Shown: positions 45,498 through 54,952, counted from the first letter of the stretch. The stretch: 64,000 nucleotides of DNA from Lachnospiraceae bacterium (GCA_017456585.1 JAFTJD010000046.1:1-64000), one strand, 5' to 3'. Numbers and translations are program-made. Notes: generated from the sequence alone by a model not told the origin.

Positions 45498-46508
45498 TTA
45501 TGCCAAACACTTGAAAATATAAGCTTTATCAGTATCATCATCAGCCGAGAGGTCATAAGATTTAGCCTCATCGTCAGTAAGTATATGAACAAATGGTGCG
45601 CGGTGTGAGATGTCTGCGCCGGGACCATAGTTGTTGTATTCTCCGAAAAAGATTGTTTCGTGAGCGTGTGGCTTATCCCAGTCGTGCCAGCCTTCGGAGT
45701 AAATGTGTTCGCCGATATAAGAATTCATTACTATCATCTTTGCATAATCACGCCACGGACGTCCAAGATAGATTTTTTTAGATGGACAATCTGAAGTAAA
45801 ACGACAGTGGTTGAATATGTAACCGATTTTGCGACCTTCAGGTGTCGAAGGCGCCGCTACATAGCCACAGATAAGCTCCTCACGATATACAGAGAAAAGC
45901 TCGCAATTCTCAAAATATGCTGCTGCGCTTCCAAAGATAAAATCAACATCGCCTTCTATATAACAGTTTTTGTAATAGTGAGCTTGGTTACGGCGAGGTG
46001 CAAATTCTTTTGGACCGCGGAAACCATGCTTTTGCAGTTCGTTAGGTGGAAGCGGAGCTGTAAATAATGTGTCCTGACGACCTAGAAGACGACAGTTTTC
46101 GAAAAATAAATTGTCACCATCAGCATAAAGGGCAAGTGCCTGTCCAATTTTAACGCCTGCTCCGGCGTTGTTTTCCAGAGTAAGATTTCTTAATGTTACG
46201 TTATCTGCATCAATAAAAAAAGTTGCAGTACGGAAGGTGCCGTATTTATTACCGTCAGCGTGGATTGCCTGAGCATAATCGCCATGAGTAATCGTAACAT
46301 CGGAAGCGTTATCTGAAGTTCCCTGTATTACAAGGTTATGAATATTAACAGTTAATCGCTCATGGTATGTGCCGGGAGCAAGATTGATAGTGATGGTATC
46401 ATTTGTGCCATGCTTTTGACGAAGCTCGAGGGCAACCTTCAGTGCTTCTTCAATGGACGAATATGAGTTGTTATCTGCTGGATTTACATTTATTTGTAGC
46501 TGTAACAT
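45498..46508 (-). CDS. Pectin methylesterase, CE8
   Basis: A 336-residue protein without signal peptide. It removes methyl groups from galacturonate residues of pectin. The parallel beta helix carries the family marks: GQALALYADGDNLFFENCRL, the first catalytic Asp in GRQDTLF, the second in EGDVDFIFGSAAAYFENC, and YLGRPWRDYAKM with the conserved Arg and Trp. The start at 46508 (MLQLQINVNP) follows AAAGGA by 13 nt; a longer in-frame start at 46556 lacks a ribosome site. A cytoplasmic CE8 would act on imported methylated oligogalacturonides, in line with the neighbouring transporter and GH28. Confidence 0.92.
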   Translation of the reverse strand: MLQLQINVNPADNNSYSSIEEALKVALELRQKHGTNDTITINLAPGTYHERLTVNIHNLVIQGTSDNASDVTITHGDYAQAIHADGNKYGTFRTATFFIDADNVTLRNLTLENNAGAGVKIGQALALYADGDNLFFENCRLLGRQDTLFTAPLPPNELQKHGFRGPKEFAPRRNQAHYYKNCYIEGDVDFIFGSAAAYFENCELFSVYREELICGYVAAPSTPEGRKIGYIFNHCRFTSDCPSKKIYLGRPWRDYAKMIVMNSYIGEHIYSEGWHDWDKPHAHETIFFGEYNNYGPGADISHRAPFVHILTDDEAKSYDLSADDDTDKAYIFKCLA

Positions 46509-46648
46509 TTTGTCTTGATAATCCTTTCTTGTAAAAATTCTATAATATAATTTCATGTGTAAGAGTGAATCTTGACTGTTAAATATATGGCTTCATATAA
46601 ATATAAAAATGTTTTATATAAAAGCATTATGACTTTGTGTAAATCAAC

Positions 46649-46677
46649 TTGAAATTAGATATAGTTTAGCATAAAAT
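46649..46677 (+). promoter_or_regulatory. Promoter of the esterase gene
   Basis: TTGAAA (46649-46654), a 17-bp spacer and TAAAAT (46672-46677), about 85 bp upstream of the start codon. Confidence 0.5.
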
Positions 46678-46760
46678 ATGAAATATATAAAGAAAATAAT
46701 CAAAAATAAGTATAATTGTGAGAAACACATAGAATTTATCTAAATGAAAGAAGGTAGAAT

Positions 46761-47825
46761 ATGCACATCGAAAAATATTATGGAAGTCTTCTTAATATGC
46801 AAAAGAAATTTGATAAAAGGGCAAGGCAGGATTATTTCCGAGGAACAACTAAAGAAGAGTTCCTTAGCTGGCAGAAGGATACCAGAGAGATGCTTTGGAA
46901 GCTTCTTGGACTTGATATGATGGAAGAGTGTGAACTTACACCGGTTACAGAAGAGGTAGTAACCTTGGAGAATGGGATTGTAAGAGAAAAGGTCATAATT
47001 CAGACTGAGCCGGATGTGTACATGCCTATGTTCATACTCATACCACCGAAGAAGGATGGAGAGAAGCTAAGCTGTTTCCTTGCACCATGCGGACATCAGG
47101 GTGGCGGAAAATATAGCGTTGCAGGCTGCTATGACATCCCGATGATAAAGGAGAAAATTGATTTTTTCAACTATGATTATGGAATGAAGCTTGCGAAGCT
47201 GGGATATGTTGCGATATGCCCTGACACAAGAGGCTTTGGTGAGCGAAGAGACGAATATCTTCATGGAGATACTAGGAAGGAAGTGCTTGGTTGCAGCTGC
47301 TTTCATCTTGCACATATGGCAGAGCCTTTAGGACAGACGGTTGCAGGTATGTGTACATGGGACCTTATGCGCTTAATAGATTATGTGGAACAAAGAGGCG
47401 AGTGGAGAACGGATAATATATCTTGCCTGGGCTTTTCCGGTGGCGGAATGCAGACGCTCTGGCTCGCAGTCTTTGATGAGAGAGTGAAGCTCGCCGGAAT
47501 AAGTGGCTATATGTACGGTTACAAGGATTCACTTTTGGAGCTTAATGGCAACTGTAATTGTAATTACATACCGCATCTTTGGGAACATCTTGATATGGGA
47601 GATATCGCATCGCTTATCGCACCGAGAAGAATTATGATACAGTCTTGCAGAGACGATAAGCTTAATGGTAAGCGCGGCCTTGATAATGTATACGAGCAGG
47701 TCGATATCATAAGAAATGCATATAAGCTGTTCGATATGGATGATGTTATGATGGATAAAATGCTTGTACATGATATATGTGAGGGACCACATCATTTCCA
47801 TGACAGTATTTTGGAGAAAATTTGA
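46761..47825 (+). CDS. Alpha/beta hydrolase, putative carbohydrate esterase
   Basis: A 354-residue protein without signal peptide. It has an alpha/beta hydrolase core with the nucleophile Ser in CLGFSGGGMQTLWLA, a likely acid in SCRDDKLNGKRG and His in EGPHHFHDS. The region PCGHQGGGKYSVAG and CPDTRGFGERRDEYLHG are typical of the acetyl-xylan-esterase/dienelactone-hydrolase-like group of large esterases. Deacetylation of imported pectin or xylan oligomers would fit its place beside CE8, but the substrate is not shown. GAAGGTAG precedes the ATG; its promoter lies in the region divergent with CE8. Confidence 0.8.
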   Translation: MHIEKYYGSLLNMQKKFDKRARQDYFRGTTKEEFLSWQKDTREMLWKLLGLDMMEECELTPVTEEVVTLENGIVREKVIIQTEPDVYMPMFILIPPKKDGEKLSCFLAPCGHQGGGKYSVAGCYDIPMIKEKIDFFNYDYGMKLAKLGYVAICPDTRGFGERRDEYLHGDTRKEVLGCSCFHLAHMAEPLGQTVAGMCTWDLMRLIDYVEQRGEWRTDNISCLGFSGGGMQTLWLAVFDERVKLAGISGYMYGYKDSLLELNGNCNCNYIPHLWEHLDMGDIASLIAPRRIMIQSCRDDKLNGKRGLDNVYEQVDIIRNAYKLFDMDDVMMDKMLVHDICEGPHHFHDSILEKI

Positions 47826-47878
47826 AATCTAGATTTATGAATGGGCACGGCTAAACTGTTACAATTGGAGGTATGTAA

Positions 47879-48499
47879 ATGGCGATAAAAGCGATATTGT
47901 TTGATTTCGATGGAGTATTAACCATTGATAAAACAGGTTCGACTACAATAACAAACTATATTTCTGAGAAGTCAGGTATTCCGTTGGACTTGATTAAGTC
48001 AAGCTATTATAAATATAATAAAGGGTTGCTTTACGGGGAAATTACCCATGAAGATATGTGGAATGATTTTTGCGACGATATAGGGGATAAGCTGGATTAT
48101 CAGATTTTGATTGACTCATTTATAAATACAGCACTTGACGAAAAAATGATTGATTTAATTAAGATACTAAAGAAAAATTATCTAATTGGAATGGTGACAG
48201 ATAATAAGAGTGACAGAATTGAGACGATACTAAGAAGCTATAATCTGAAAGAATATTTTGATGAGGTTGCAGTTTCGGCTAAAGTGCATTCCCGTAAAGA
48301 CAGTGAGGATATATTTAAGTATGTGCTTGATAGTTTGAAGGTTAAAGCAGAGGAATGTATATTTATCGATAATACAGCTAAAAATTTAATTGTTCCGGAC
48401 AATATGGGAATGCAAACGATTCTTTTTGATGATGAAGAAAGAGCTTTTGATGCTTTTGAAGAGAAGATACTTGATATGTTAGATTCTAATATCATATAA
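47879..48499 (+). CDS. HAD superfamily hydrolase
   Basis: A 206-residue protein. Motif I is LFDFDGVLTID with the nucleophile Asp, motif II is IGMVTDNKSDR, and motif IV is CIFIDNTAKNLIVPDNMGMQ. The cap of four helices (residues 20-85) is of the beta-phosphoglucomutase/phosphatase-like type. It probably dephosphorylates a small phosphate ester; beta-phosphoglucomutase is possible, but the specific cap motifs are not clear. GGAGG at 47866-47872 precedes the ATG. A two-way terminator follows. Confidence 0.85.
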   Translation: MAIKAILFDFDGVLTIDKTGSTTITNYISEKSGIPLDLIKSSYYKYNKGLLYGEITHEDMWNDFCDDIGDKLDYQILIDSFINTALDEKMIDLIKILKKNYLIGMVTDNKSDRIETILRSYNLKEYFDEVAVSAKVHSRKDSEDIFKYVLDSLKVKAEECIFIDNTAKNLIVPDNMGMQTILFDDEERAFDAFEEKILDMLDSNII

Positions 48500-48503
48500 C
48501 AAA

Positions 48504-48549
48504 AAAGAGAGTATACCTGCCTGAGATTAAGGCTTGATATACTCTCTTT
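48504..48549. terminator. Two-way terminator
   Basis: AAAGAGAGTATA (48504-48515) pairs perfectly with TATACTCTCTTT (48538-48549), 12 bp, with an A tract on the left and T-rich sequence on the right, between the convergent HAD and zinc-ribbon genes. Confidence 0.8.
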
Positions 48550-48588
48550 ATATTTTGTGTAAAATCGCTGGTTGTTATAAGTAAATGA

Positions 48589-48999
48589 TTAAGGTAGCTT
48601 CTTGCCACACTGATTGCAATAAAGATAATCTCCATCAACCTTAGTGCCGCAGTAAGGGCAGAACTTGCTGTTAGAAGTTGAACTTCCTGTGGAACCTTGC
48701 TTATCAATGGAAGAAGCGGTAGTGTATGATGTATTACCGAAATACTCGTTAAACGGATCAGGCTCTTCGTTGTCGTCTGTTATATCAAAGGAAGAATATC
48801 TGTTTTTGCCGGTGGCATTTTTGAAATTGTAAACAGCTGAAGCCACTGCCATGCCTATAAATACCAGACCGAATAAAGCAAAAGGACCCGCTCCTATGCT
48901 TAATGCAAATATCATCCAAAAGACACCAAATATGGCTGCAAATACACATGAAACACCACTCATCATCGATGGACCACGTCCGGGTTTAATGCTTTTCAT
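48589..48999 (-). CDS. Membrane protein with C-terminal zinc ribbon
   Basis: A 136-residue protein with two membrane segments near residues 12-60 (SCVFAAIFGVFWMIFALSIG and FALFGLVFIGMAVASAVYNF), a Ser/Thr-rich linker, and a C-terminal zinc ribbon with two Cys pairs (CPYCG and CNQCG). Such zinc_ribbon proteins are common in Lachnospiraceae, and their role is unknown. The start at 48999 follows CGGAGG. A good promoter lies 33 bp upstream. It is transcribed alone, divergent from the recombinase gene. Confidence 0.8.
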   Translation of the reverse strand: MKSIKPGRGPSMMSGVSCVFAAIFGVFWMIFALSIGAGPFALFGLVFIGMAVASAVYNFKNATGKNRYSSFDITDDNEEPDPFNEYFGNTSYTTASSIDKQGSTGSSTSNSKFCPYCGTKVDGDYLYCNQCGKKLP

Positions 49000-49031
49000 A
49001 TATGAAACCTCCGAAATAAATACTAGTTCTT

Positions 49032-49060
49032 ATTATATATAACTAATTATAAAAACGCAA
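49032..49060 (-). promoter_or_regulatory. Promoter of the zinc-ribbon membrane protein gene
   Basis: On the minus strand TTGCGT (49060-49055), a 17-bp spacer and a perfect TATAAT (49037-49032). Confidence 0.6.
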
Positions 49061-49208
49061 TAGAGATTGCAAGCTATGTTAGTGACAAATCATATAAATG
49101 AATGTCAGCAACGCTAAGAGGAACATTCCAAAAGATATTAAGTCTTTCGAATAATATAATAATCCCCGAAAGCATAGAATTAGTAAACACTTCTTAAGGG
49201 ATGATATT

Positions 49209-50186
49209 ATGCTTGCAGCGATATATTGCCGCTTGTCGAAAGAGGATAGCGGTCGTGAAGAGGGCGCAAACAGTGAGAGTATAGTCAATCAGCGAAAGCT
49301 TCTTAGCGACTATGCAGTTAAACATGATTTTGATATATATGATTATTATATAGATGAAGATAGAAGCGGGCTTGACAGAGAACGTCCGGATTTTCTAAGG
49401 CTTATAGAAGATGCGAGGCTCGGAAGATTTGAGGTTGTTCTATGCAAGACGCAGTCGAGATTTACAAGGGACATGGAGATGGTTGAGAAATACATCCATG
49501 GCCTTTTTCCTTTATGGGGGATAAGATTTATAAGCGTTGTGGAGACCTATGATACGGCGATAAAAGGCAATAAAAAGGCTCGACAAATAAGCGGGCTTGT
49601 TAATGAGTGGTATTGTGAGGATTTGTCGGACAACATAAAAGCAGTTCTGCACAAAAAGATGAGGGACGGGGAGTTTATCGGTTCCTTTGCCTGCTATGGA
49701 TATGTGAAATCTGCAGACAGACATGGTTTGGAGATTGAAGAGGAAACGGCAGAGGTGGTAAGGAAGATATATAGAATGTATCTTGATGGGGATAGTAGTA
49801 GAGTTATAGCTGCGAAGCTCACAAGTGCGAAGATACCTACGCCTACTGCATGGAAGCAGATGAAAGGCTTAAAGTATAAGAATCCTGCGGCGGCGAAGAA
49901 GGAATATATAATTGATAAACAGATAGAAAATGGTGCTACCGATAATGAGCTGCAGATTGATAAAAGATTTACATGGAGTAATAATACTATAAAAAAGATT
50001 CTTTCTAACGAAACCTATATTGGTACACTTGTGCAGGGAAAGGAGCAAAAGGTAAGCTTCAAGAGCAAGAGGATTAGGACAGTTCCTAAAGAGGCATGGA
50101 TTAGAGTAGAGAACCATCATCCTGCGATTATAGATTATGAAACATTCGAGAAAGTAAGGGGACTTAGAAAGAGTAGAATGAGGTAG
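49209..50186 (+). CDS. Short large-serine-recombinase-type protein (resolvase + Recombinase domain)
   Basis: A 325-residue protein. The catalytic resolvase domain holds Ser10 in YCRLSKEDSG, the Arg residues in KTQSRFTRDMEMVEKYIHGL, and ends near residue 140. The Recombinase domain follows (GYVKSADRHGLEIEEETAEV to TIKKILSNETYIGTLVQGK). The protein then stops at GLRKSRMR, where large serine recombinases usually continue for another 150-200 residues with a zinc beta-ribbon and coiled coil. It may be a truncated relic of an element or a short natural form. No cargo genes, excision partner or flanking att repeats were recognised. The ribosome site AAGGGATG is modest. Confidence 0.8.
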   Translation: MLAAIYCRLSKEDSGREEGANSESIVNQRKLLSDYAVKHDFDIYDYYIDEDRSGLDRERPDFLRLIEDARLGRFEVVLCKTQSRFTRDMEMVEKYIHGLFPLWGIRFISVVETYDTAIKGNKKARQISGLVNEWYCEDLSDNIKAVLHKKMRDGEFIGSFACYGYVKSADRHGLEIEEETAEVVRKIYRMYLDGDSSRVIAAKLTSAKIPTPTAWKQMKGLKYKNPAAAKKEYIIDKQIENGATDNELQIDKRFTWSNNTIKKILSNETYIGTLVQGKEQKVSFKSKRIRTVPKEAWIRVENHHPAIIDYETFEKVRGLRKSRMR

Positions 50187-50229
50187 ATAAGGTACATATA
50201 TAAGAATGTTGTTTACATGTTAAGAACCA

Positions 50230-50266
50230 TTACAAACGTCAGCACTTAGTGGTGCTGCGTTTGTAA
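50230..50266. terminator. Hairpin between recombinase and AraC genes
   Basis: TTACAAACG (50230-50238) pairs with CGTTTGTAA (50258-50266), and inside it CAGCAC (50240-50245) pairs with GTGCTG (50252-50257), with one unpaired T. It lies between convergent genes; no clear T tract follows. Confidence 0.55.
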
Positions 50267-50342
50267 CGATGAGAGTGTATCTTGGATGAAACCTTCGCTG
50301 TGGATATCTGCATTATATAAAAGTAGATATATTAGTATTGTT

Positions 50343-51236
50343 TTATTCAGTGACAACAGTAACTATGCTGTTTCGATAGGCGCGTGGTGAATAACCGGTG
50401 TGCTTTTTGAATACATTACTAAAATATAAAGGGTCGGAATATCCAAGCTGTTCGCTTATTTCAGAAACAGATTGGGTGCTTGAACCAAGGAGTCTTTCAG
50501 CTTCGCGGATTCGAAGAGCGGTATGATACTGTTGTATGGTCATACCGGTCCTTTTTTTGAACCCTTCTTCAAGGTATTTGTAGCTTAATTTCATGTGTTC
50601 TTCTATTTTCTGCGAATTAAAGGGCTCATCACGATGCGTTCTAAGGAAACTGACGATTTCGTCTGCACGGATATCCTTTATGGTTGTTGGAGTCTTAAAC
50701 TGAAGACGGTAACAGTCAACCAGAATATCAGAGAGCATGGCATTGACACGAAGCTTTCTGAACGGGTCGTCTGAATTATAGACGGAAGCTAATTCTTTAA
50801 GCTTATATTCAAGATTACTGCCTAAGAGGTTGTCTATTCGTTTAGGAAGAGTAATCATGGTTTCTCTAAATTCGCGAGGACGGATACGATAACGCTCAAG
50901 TGAAATCTGAGGAGTAAATTCAGCCACAGGTGCATTGCTGTATAAGGAATCGTAAGCATCGGGCAACCTGAAATGCACATAAGCAAAAGAAGTTCCGGGC
51001 ATAATCAGTTTCTCTCCCCAGTGTTTTGTATAACTTTTTAAGAAAAAGAGAGTTCCTTCACTAAGTATGTATTCTGTGCCATCCTCAACGATAGGAAGCT
51101 CGCCCTTCATTATGTACAGCAATACATGAAATGGAGCAGTACGCTCTATATGTTTAAAAGGATTATGCGTTGTTCTTATATCGGCAAGACCTACAAGTGG
51201 TTGTTCTGAAATTCTGTAACTTATCAGGTGATTCAT
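50343..51236 (-). CDS. AraC family transcriptional regulator with N-terminal cupin
   Basis: A 297-residue protein. The N-terminal cupin-like domain (APFHVLLYIMKGELPIVEDG, then LSEGTLFFLKSYTKHWGEKL) likely binds a ligand. The C-terminal AraC domain is complete (FNSQKIEEHMKLSYKYLEEG and SEISEQLGYSDPLYFSNVFK). AAGGAGGAACAT stands before the start at 51236. It is divergent from the ABC exporter operon and close to GH51, so it may control either. It is separate in sequence from the regulators at 4963 and 37780. Confidence 0.88.
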   Translation of the reverse strand: MNHLISYRISEQPLVGLADIRTTHNPFKHIERTAPFHVLLYIMKGELPIVEDGTEYILSEGTLFFLKSYTKHWGEKLIMPGTSFAYVHFRLPDAYDSLYSNAPVAEFTPQISLERYRIRPREFRETMITLPKRIDNLLGSNLEYKLKELASVYNSDDPFRKLRVNAMLSDILVDCYRLQFKTPTTIKDIRADEIVSFLRTHRDEPFNSQKIEEHMKLSYKYLEEGFKKRTGMTIQQYHTALRIREAERLLGSSTQSVSEISEQLGYSDPLYFSNVFKKHTGYSPRAYRNSIVTVVTE

Positions 51237-51329
51237 ATGTTCCTCCTTAATCGGAATATTTTATATGTTTAACAGAATAAAAGGCATTTAATTATATCTA
51301 TAATCGGATTATAATATATCAAAGTTGAA

Positions 51330-51357
51330 TTGACAATAGCTCAAATTGTAATAAAAA
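51330..51357 (+). promoter_or_regulatory. Candidate promoter of the ABC exporter operon
   Basis: A perfect TTGACA (51330-51335) with TAAAAA 16 bp further on (51352-51357), just ahead of AAAGGAGG at the first exporter gene. Confidence 0.4.
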
Positions 51358-51378
51358 AATAAAAAGGAGGAATAATTC

Positions 51379-53145
51379 ATGCATCAGATAAAATGGTTGT
51401 GGAAGAACCTTAAAGGATATCATGCTATATACGTTTTTGCCCTGTTTTTATCGGTGTTTGGCAATGTATTGCAGCTTACTGTGCCTGTTTTTTCACAGAA
51501 GATAGTAGACTTGTTCTTGGGCGCAGATATGGCACTTAATCTTGCTAACCTTGAAACTAAGAGAGGATTGCTTATAGGGCTTATCTTTGCGATGATAGGT
51601 GCGACGATGTTTAGGGCACTTGTTTCCTATACGGCGAATACTACATATGAATATACTTCACAGAAGATGATTTATTCGATTAGAACACATATGTTTAGAG
51701 CTATGCTTAATCAGGATATGCCTTTTTATGATAAATACCGTACAGGAGATATCATGACAAGACTTACAGGTGACCTTGATGCGATAAGACATATGGCTTC
51801 ATGGATTGTCAGAATGGTAGTAGAGTGTGTTACGATGATACTTATCGGAATGGCATATTTTATATATCTTGACCCGCTTATAGCTGTAAGTCTTATAACA
51901 GTCGGACCGGTGATTTTCATCATTGCGTTAAGCTTTAGAAAGAAAATTGCGCCGATGCACAGAGAACTTCGTGAAACTATGGCACAGCTTAATACAGCGG
52001 CACAGGAGAATATCTCAGGAAACAGAGTGGTAAAGGCGTTTGCAAGAGAAGATTATGAGATAGAACATTTTGATGAGAAAAACCAGACATTTAGAAAGAA
52101 ACATATAGAGACAGCACTTTTACATATCAAATATTTTCCGTATATAGAGGCATGTGCGAATCTTTTGCCGGTTATACTTCTTGTGGTTGGTGGTATATCC
52201 CTGATAAACGGAAGAATTACAATGGGTGAATATGTTGCATTTAACGGTATGACATGGACTATATCGAATCCGATGAGAAGGCTTGCGGATATTGTTAACC
52301 AGTATCAGCGTTTCCAGGCAGCAGCGAAGAAAGTGCTTGAGATAGAGGATTCCATGCCTGAGATATGTGATAAAGATAATGCAGTTGACCATGAAGAGAC
52401 TTTCGAGGGTAACATAGAATTTAAGAACGTAAGCTTTTCTTACGGAAACACAGAGGTTTTGCATGATGTAAACTTTAGCATCCGAAAAGGTGAGACGGTT
52501 GCTATTATGGGTGAAACCGGAAGTGGTAAAACTACACTTATTAACATGATTCCACGTTTCTATGATGCTACCAAAGGTCAGGTGCTTGTAGATGGAATAG
52601 ATGTAAAAGACCTTAAGCTTAAACAGTTAAGAGAGAGTATTGGTATGGCGATGCAGGATGTACTTCTTTTCTCGGATACTATTGATGGTAACATCGCTTA
52701 CGGTGATTCAGATATGCCGGAGGAGATTGTACATCAGTTCGCAAAAGCGGCAGCTGCATCTGAGTTTATAGAGAAAATGCCGGAGAAATACCAGACTATT
52801 ATCGGCGAGAGAGGTGTGGGTATCTCGGGCGGACAGAAGCAGCGTATATCACTTGCGAGAGCACTCGCTATGAGACCTGCTATTCTCATACTTGATGATA
52901 CTACTTCGGCTGTAGACCTTGAGACAGAAAGCTATATTCAGAACAGTCTTAAGAACCTTGATTTTGAATGTACCAAGATTATTATTGCGCAGCGTATTTC
53001 TTCAACGAAGGATGCTGATAAGATAATTATTCTAGAGGATGGTAAAATAGCTGAGATGGGAACTCATAAGGAGCTTCTTGCCAATAAGGGCTATTATTAT
53101 CAGGTGTACATGCTTCAGAACGGAGGTGAAGCAATAGATGGCTAG
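51379..53145 (+). CDS. ABC exporter half-transporter, degenerate-site subunit
   Basis: A 588-residue fused transporter: six membrane segments (residues 15-305), then an ATPase domain. Walker A is normal (GETGSGKTTL, Lys384) and so is the signature (GISGGQKQRIS). However, the Walker B catalytic Glu is Asp507 (LILDDTTSAVD) and the switch His is Gln538 (IIAQRIS). This is the usual look of the degenerate half in heterodimeric exporters of the BmrC/TM287 type. It overlaps the second half gene by 8 bp. Such pairs export drugs, peptides or lipids; nothing local fixes the substrate. AAAGGAGGAAT precedes the ATG. Confidence 0.92.
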   Translation: MHQIKWLWKNLKGYHAIYVFALFLSVFGNVLQLTVPVFSQKIVDLFLGADMALNLANLETKRGLLIGLIFAMIGATMFRALVSYTANTTYEYTSQKMIYSIRTHMFRAMLNQDMPFYDKYRTGDIMTRLTGDLDAIRHMASWIVRMVVECVTMILIGMAYFIYLDPLIAVSLITVGPVIFIIALSFRKKIAPMHRELRETMAQLNTAAQENISGNRVVKAFAREDYEIEHFDEKNQTFRKKHIETALLHIKYFPYIEACANLLPVILLVVGGISLINGRITMGEYVAFNGMTWTISNPMRRLADIVNQYQRFQAAAKKVLEIEDSMPEICDKDNAVDHEETFEGNIEFKNVSFSYGNTEVLHDVNFSIRKGETVAIMGETGSGKTTLINMIPRFYDATKGQVLVDGIDVKDLKLKQLRESIGMAMQDVLLFSDTIDGNIAYGDSDMPEEIVHQFAKAAAASEFIEKMPEKYQTIIGERGVGISGGQKQRISLARALAMRPAILILDDTTSAVDLETESYIQNSLKNLDFECTKIIIAQRISSTKDADKIIILEDGKIAEMGTHKELLANKGYYYQVYMLQNGGEAIDG

Positions 53146-54916
53146 AAATACATATGGTGTAGATGAAAAATTAGAAACCCCGTTTAGTTTCGAACATCTA
53201 AAAAGAGCATCGGTCTATATTGTAAAATATAAGAATAAAATGCTTCTGGCACTTCTAATCAGTGCAATTGCTTCGGCAACAGGACTTTTGGCACCGCTTC
53301 TTACACAGACGGCACTTGATGAGTCCATTCCGAATAAAGATGTGAGACAGCTTATAACACTTGCCATTTTTCTGGCAGGAACATACGTGATAAGTATAAT
53401 TCTTGCGACTGTTCGTTCTAAGATTATGACGGTTGTCGGTCAGGATATTATATATGACATAAGAAAGGACTTATTTGCACATCTTCAGAAGCTTCCTTTC
53501 CAGTATTATGATGACCGCCCTCACGGCAAGATTCTTATACGTGTTGTAAACTATGTAAACTCTGTATCTAACATGCTTTCAGGTGGTATTATCAATATTA
53601 TCCTTGAGTTCTTAAATATGTTCTTTATTCTTATATTTATGCTCATGGTTGATGTTGGACTTACCTTTGTGGTGCTTTCGGGTATGATTCCTTTTGCCAT
53701 AGTAATCGGAATAATTAAGAAGCGTCAGAGAAGGGCATGGCAGGACCAGTCAAATAAAAGTTCTAACCTTAATGCATATTTACAGGAAAACATAGTAGGT
53801 GCTAAGGTTACACAGATATTTGTAAGAGAAGAAGAGAATGCAACGATTTTTGACGGCCTTGCGGAGAAACTCCGTAAAGCATGGATGAAAGCGGTTAATT
53901 ATAATAACCTGCTTGGTCCGTCAGTAGATAGCATTGCCATAATTGTAAGGGGTGCGATATTTGCAGTGGGACTCCTACTCCTCGGTCCCACCGCAATATC
54001 AGTAGGTACAATAGTTGCCATGACTTCGTATGCAGCACGTTTCTGGCAGCCTATTATGAATATCGCGAACCTTTTTAATGATTTTATCAATAATATAGCT
54101 TATCTTGAGCGTATATTCGAAACTCTCGATGAGCCTGTGACGATAGATGATAAAGAGGGTGCTGAAGATATCGGAGATATTAAGGGCAAGGTTGAATTTG
54201 AGAATGTTACATTTGCCTACGAAAAAGATAAGACAGTGCTTGAAAATGTATCTTTTACGGTTAATCCGGGTGAACGTATTGCACTTGTAGGACCTACGGG
54301 TGCAGGTCAGTCGACGATTGTTAGCCTTATATCAAGATTCTATAATGTTAACGAAGGAAGAATTCTGGTTGACGGTAAGGATATATCTGAGGTTACGCTT
54401 AAATCGCTCCGTTCACAGATGGGAATTATGCTTCAGGACAGTTTTATATTCAGCGGAACTATCGCGGATAATATAAGATATGGTAAGCTTGATGCCACTC
54501 AGAAAGAGATTGAAGCAGCCGGACGTACGGTTTGTGCTGACAGATTTATAAGGAAAACTACTGACGGATATATGACAGAAGTTAAGGAAAGAGGTGCGTT
54601 GCTGTCACAGGGACAGAAACAGCTTATATCCTTTGCAAGAACGCTTTTATCAGATCCAAGGATTCTTATTCTGGATGAAGCAACTTCAAGTATTGATGTT
54701 CAGACGGAAAAAGATTTGCAGGAAGGACTTAATGAGCTTCTTAAGGGCAGAACTTCATTTATTATTGCGCATAGACTTTCTACAATCCGTAATTGCGACC
54801 GCATTATGTATATTAACAATAAGGGAATAACGGAGTGCGGAAGCCATGATGAGCTTATGGCTAAGAAGGGTGATTATTATCATCTTTACACGGCACAGAT
54901 GAAAGAAGTTTCTTAA
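53138..54916 (+). CDS. ABC exporter half-transporter with Walker A Lys replaced by Gln
   Basis: A 592-residue fused transporter, partner of the preceding gene. Six membrane segments are followed by an ATPase domain with a proper catalytic Glu514 ([11 protein letters not shown]) and His545 (IIAHRLS). The signature is [11 protein letters not shown]. Walker A reads GPTGAGQST: residue 391 is Gln (CAG at 54308-54310) where Lys is otherwise nearly invariant; one base change from AAG would explain it. In heterodimers this subunit supplies the Walker motifs of the active site, so the change should strongly weaken ATP hydrolysis. The frame is otherwise intact. Confidence 0.92.
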   Translation: MARNTYGVDEKLETPFSFEHLKRASVYIVKYKNKMLLALLISAIASATGLLAPLLTQTALDESIPNKDVRQLITLAIFLAGTYVISIILATVRSKIMTVVGQDIIYDIRKDLFAHLQKLPFQYYDDRPHGKILIRVVNYVNSVSNMLSGGIINIILEFLNMFFILIFMLMVDVGLTFVVLSGMIPFAIVIGIIKKRQRRAWQDQSNKSSNLNAYLQENIVGAKVTQIFVREEENATIFDGLAEKLRKAWMKAVNYNNLLGPSVDSIAIIVRGAIFAVGLLLLGPTAISVGTIVAMTSYAARFWQPIMNIANLFNDFINNIAYLERIFETLDEPVTIDDKEGAEDIGDIKGKVEFENVTFAYEKDKTVLENVSFTVNPGERIALVGPTGAGQSTIVSLISRFYNVNEGRILVDGKDISEVTLKSLRSQMGIMLQDSFIFSGTIADNIRYGKLDATQKEIEAAGRTVCADRFIRKTTDGYMTEVKERGALLSQGQKQLISFARTLLSDPRILILDEATSSIDVQTEKDLQEGLNELLKGRTSFIIAHRLSTIRNCDRIMYINNKGITECGSHDELMAKKGDYYHLYTAQMKEVS

Positions 54917-54921
54917 AGCGA

Positions 54922-54950
54922 TTGACTATTTTTTGACAATATTATATTAT
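54922..54950 (+). promoter_or_regulatory. Candidate promoter of the GH51 gene
   Basis: TTGACT (54922-54927), a 17-bp spacer and TATTAT (54945-54950), directly behind the exporter stop codon. It would give a leader of about 78 nt containing the hairpin at 54953-55016. Confidence 0.5.
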
Positions 54951-54952
54951 GG

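Noticed and set aside
49079-49288. 69-residue hydrophobic minus-strand open frame upstream of the recombinase
   Set aside because: It overlaps the start of the recombinase in antisense, and the hydrophobicity comes from A/T richness; no ribosome site.
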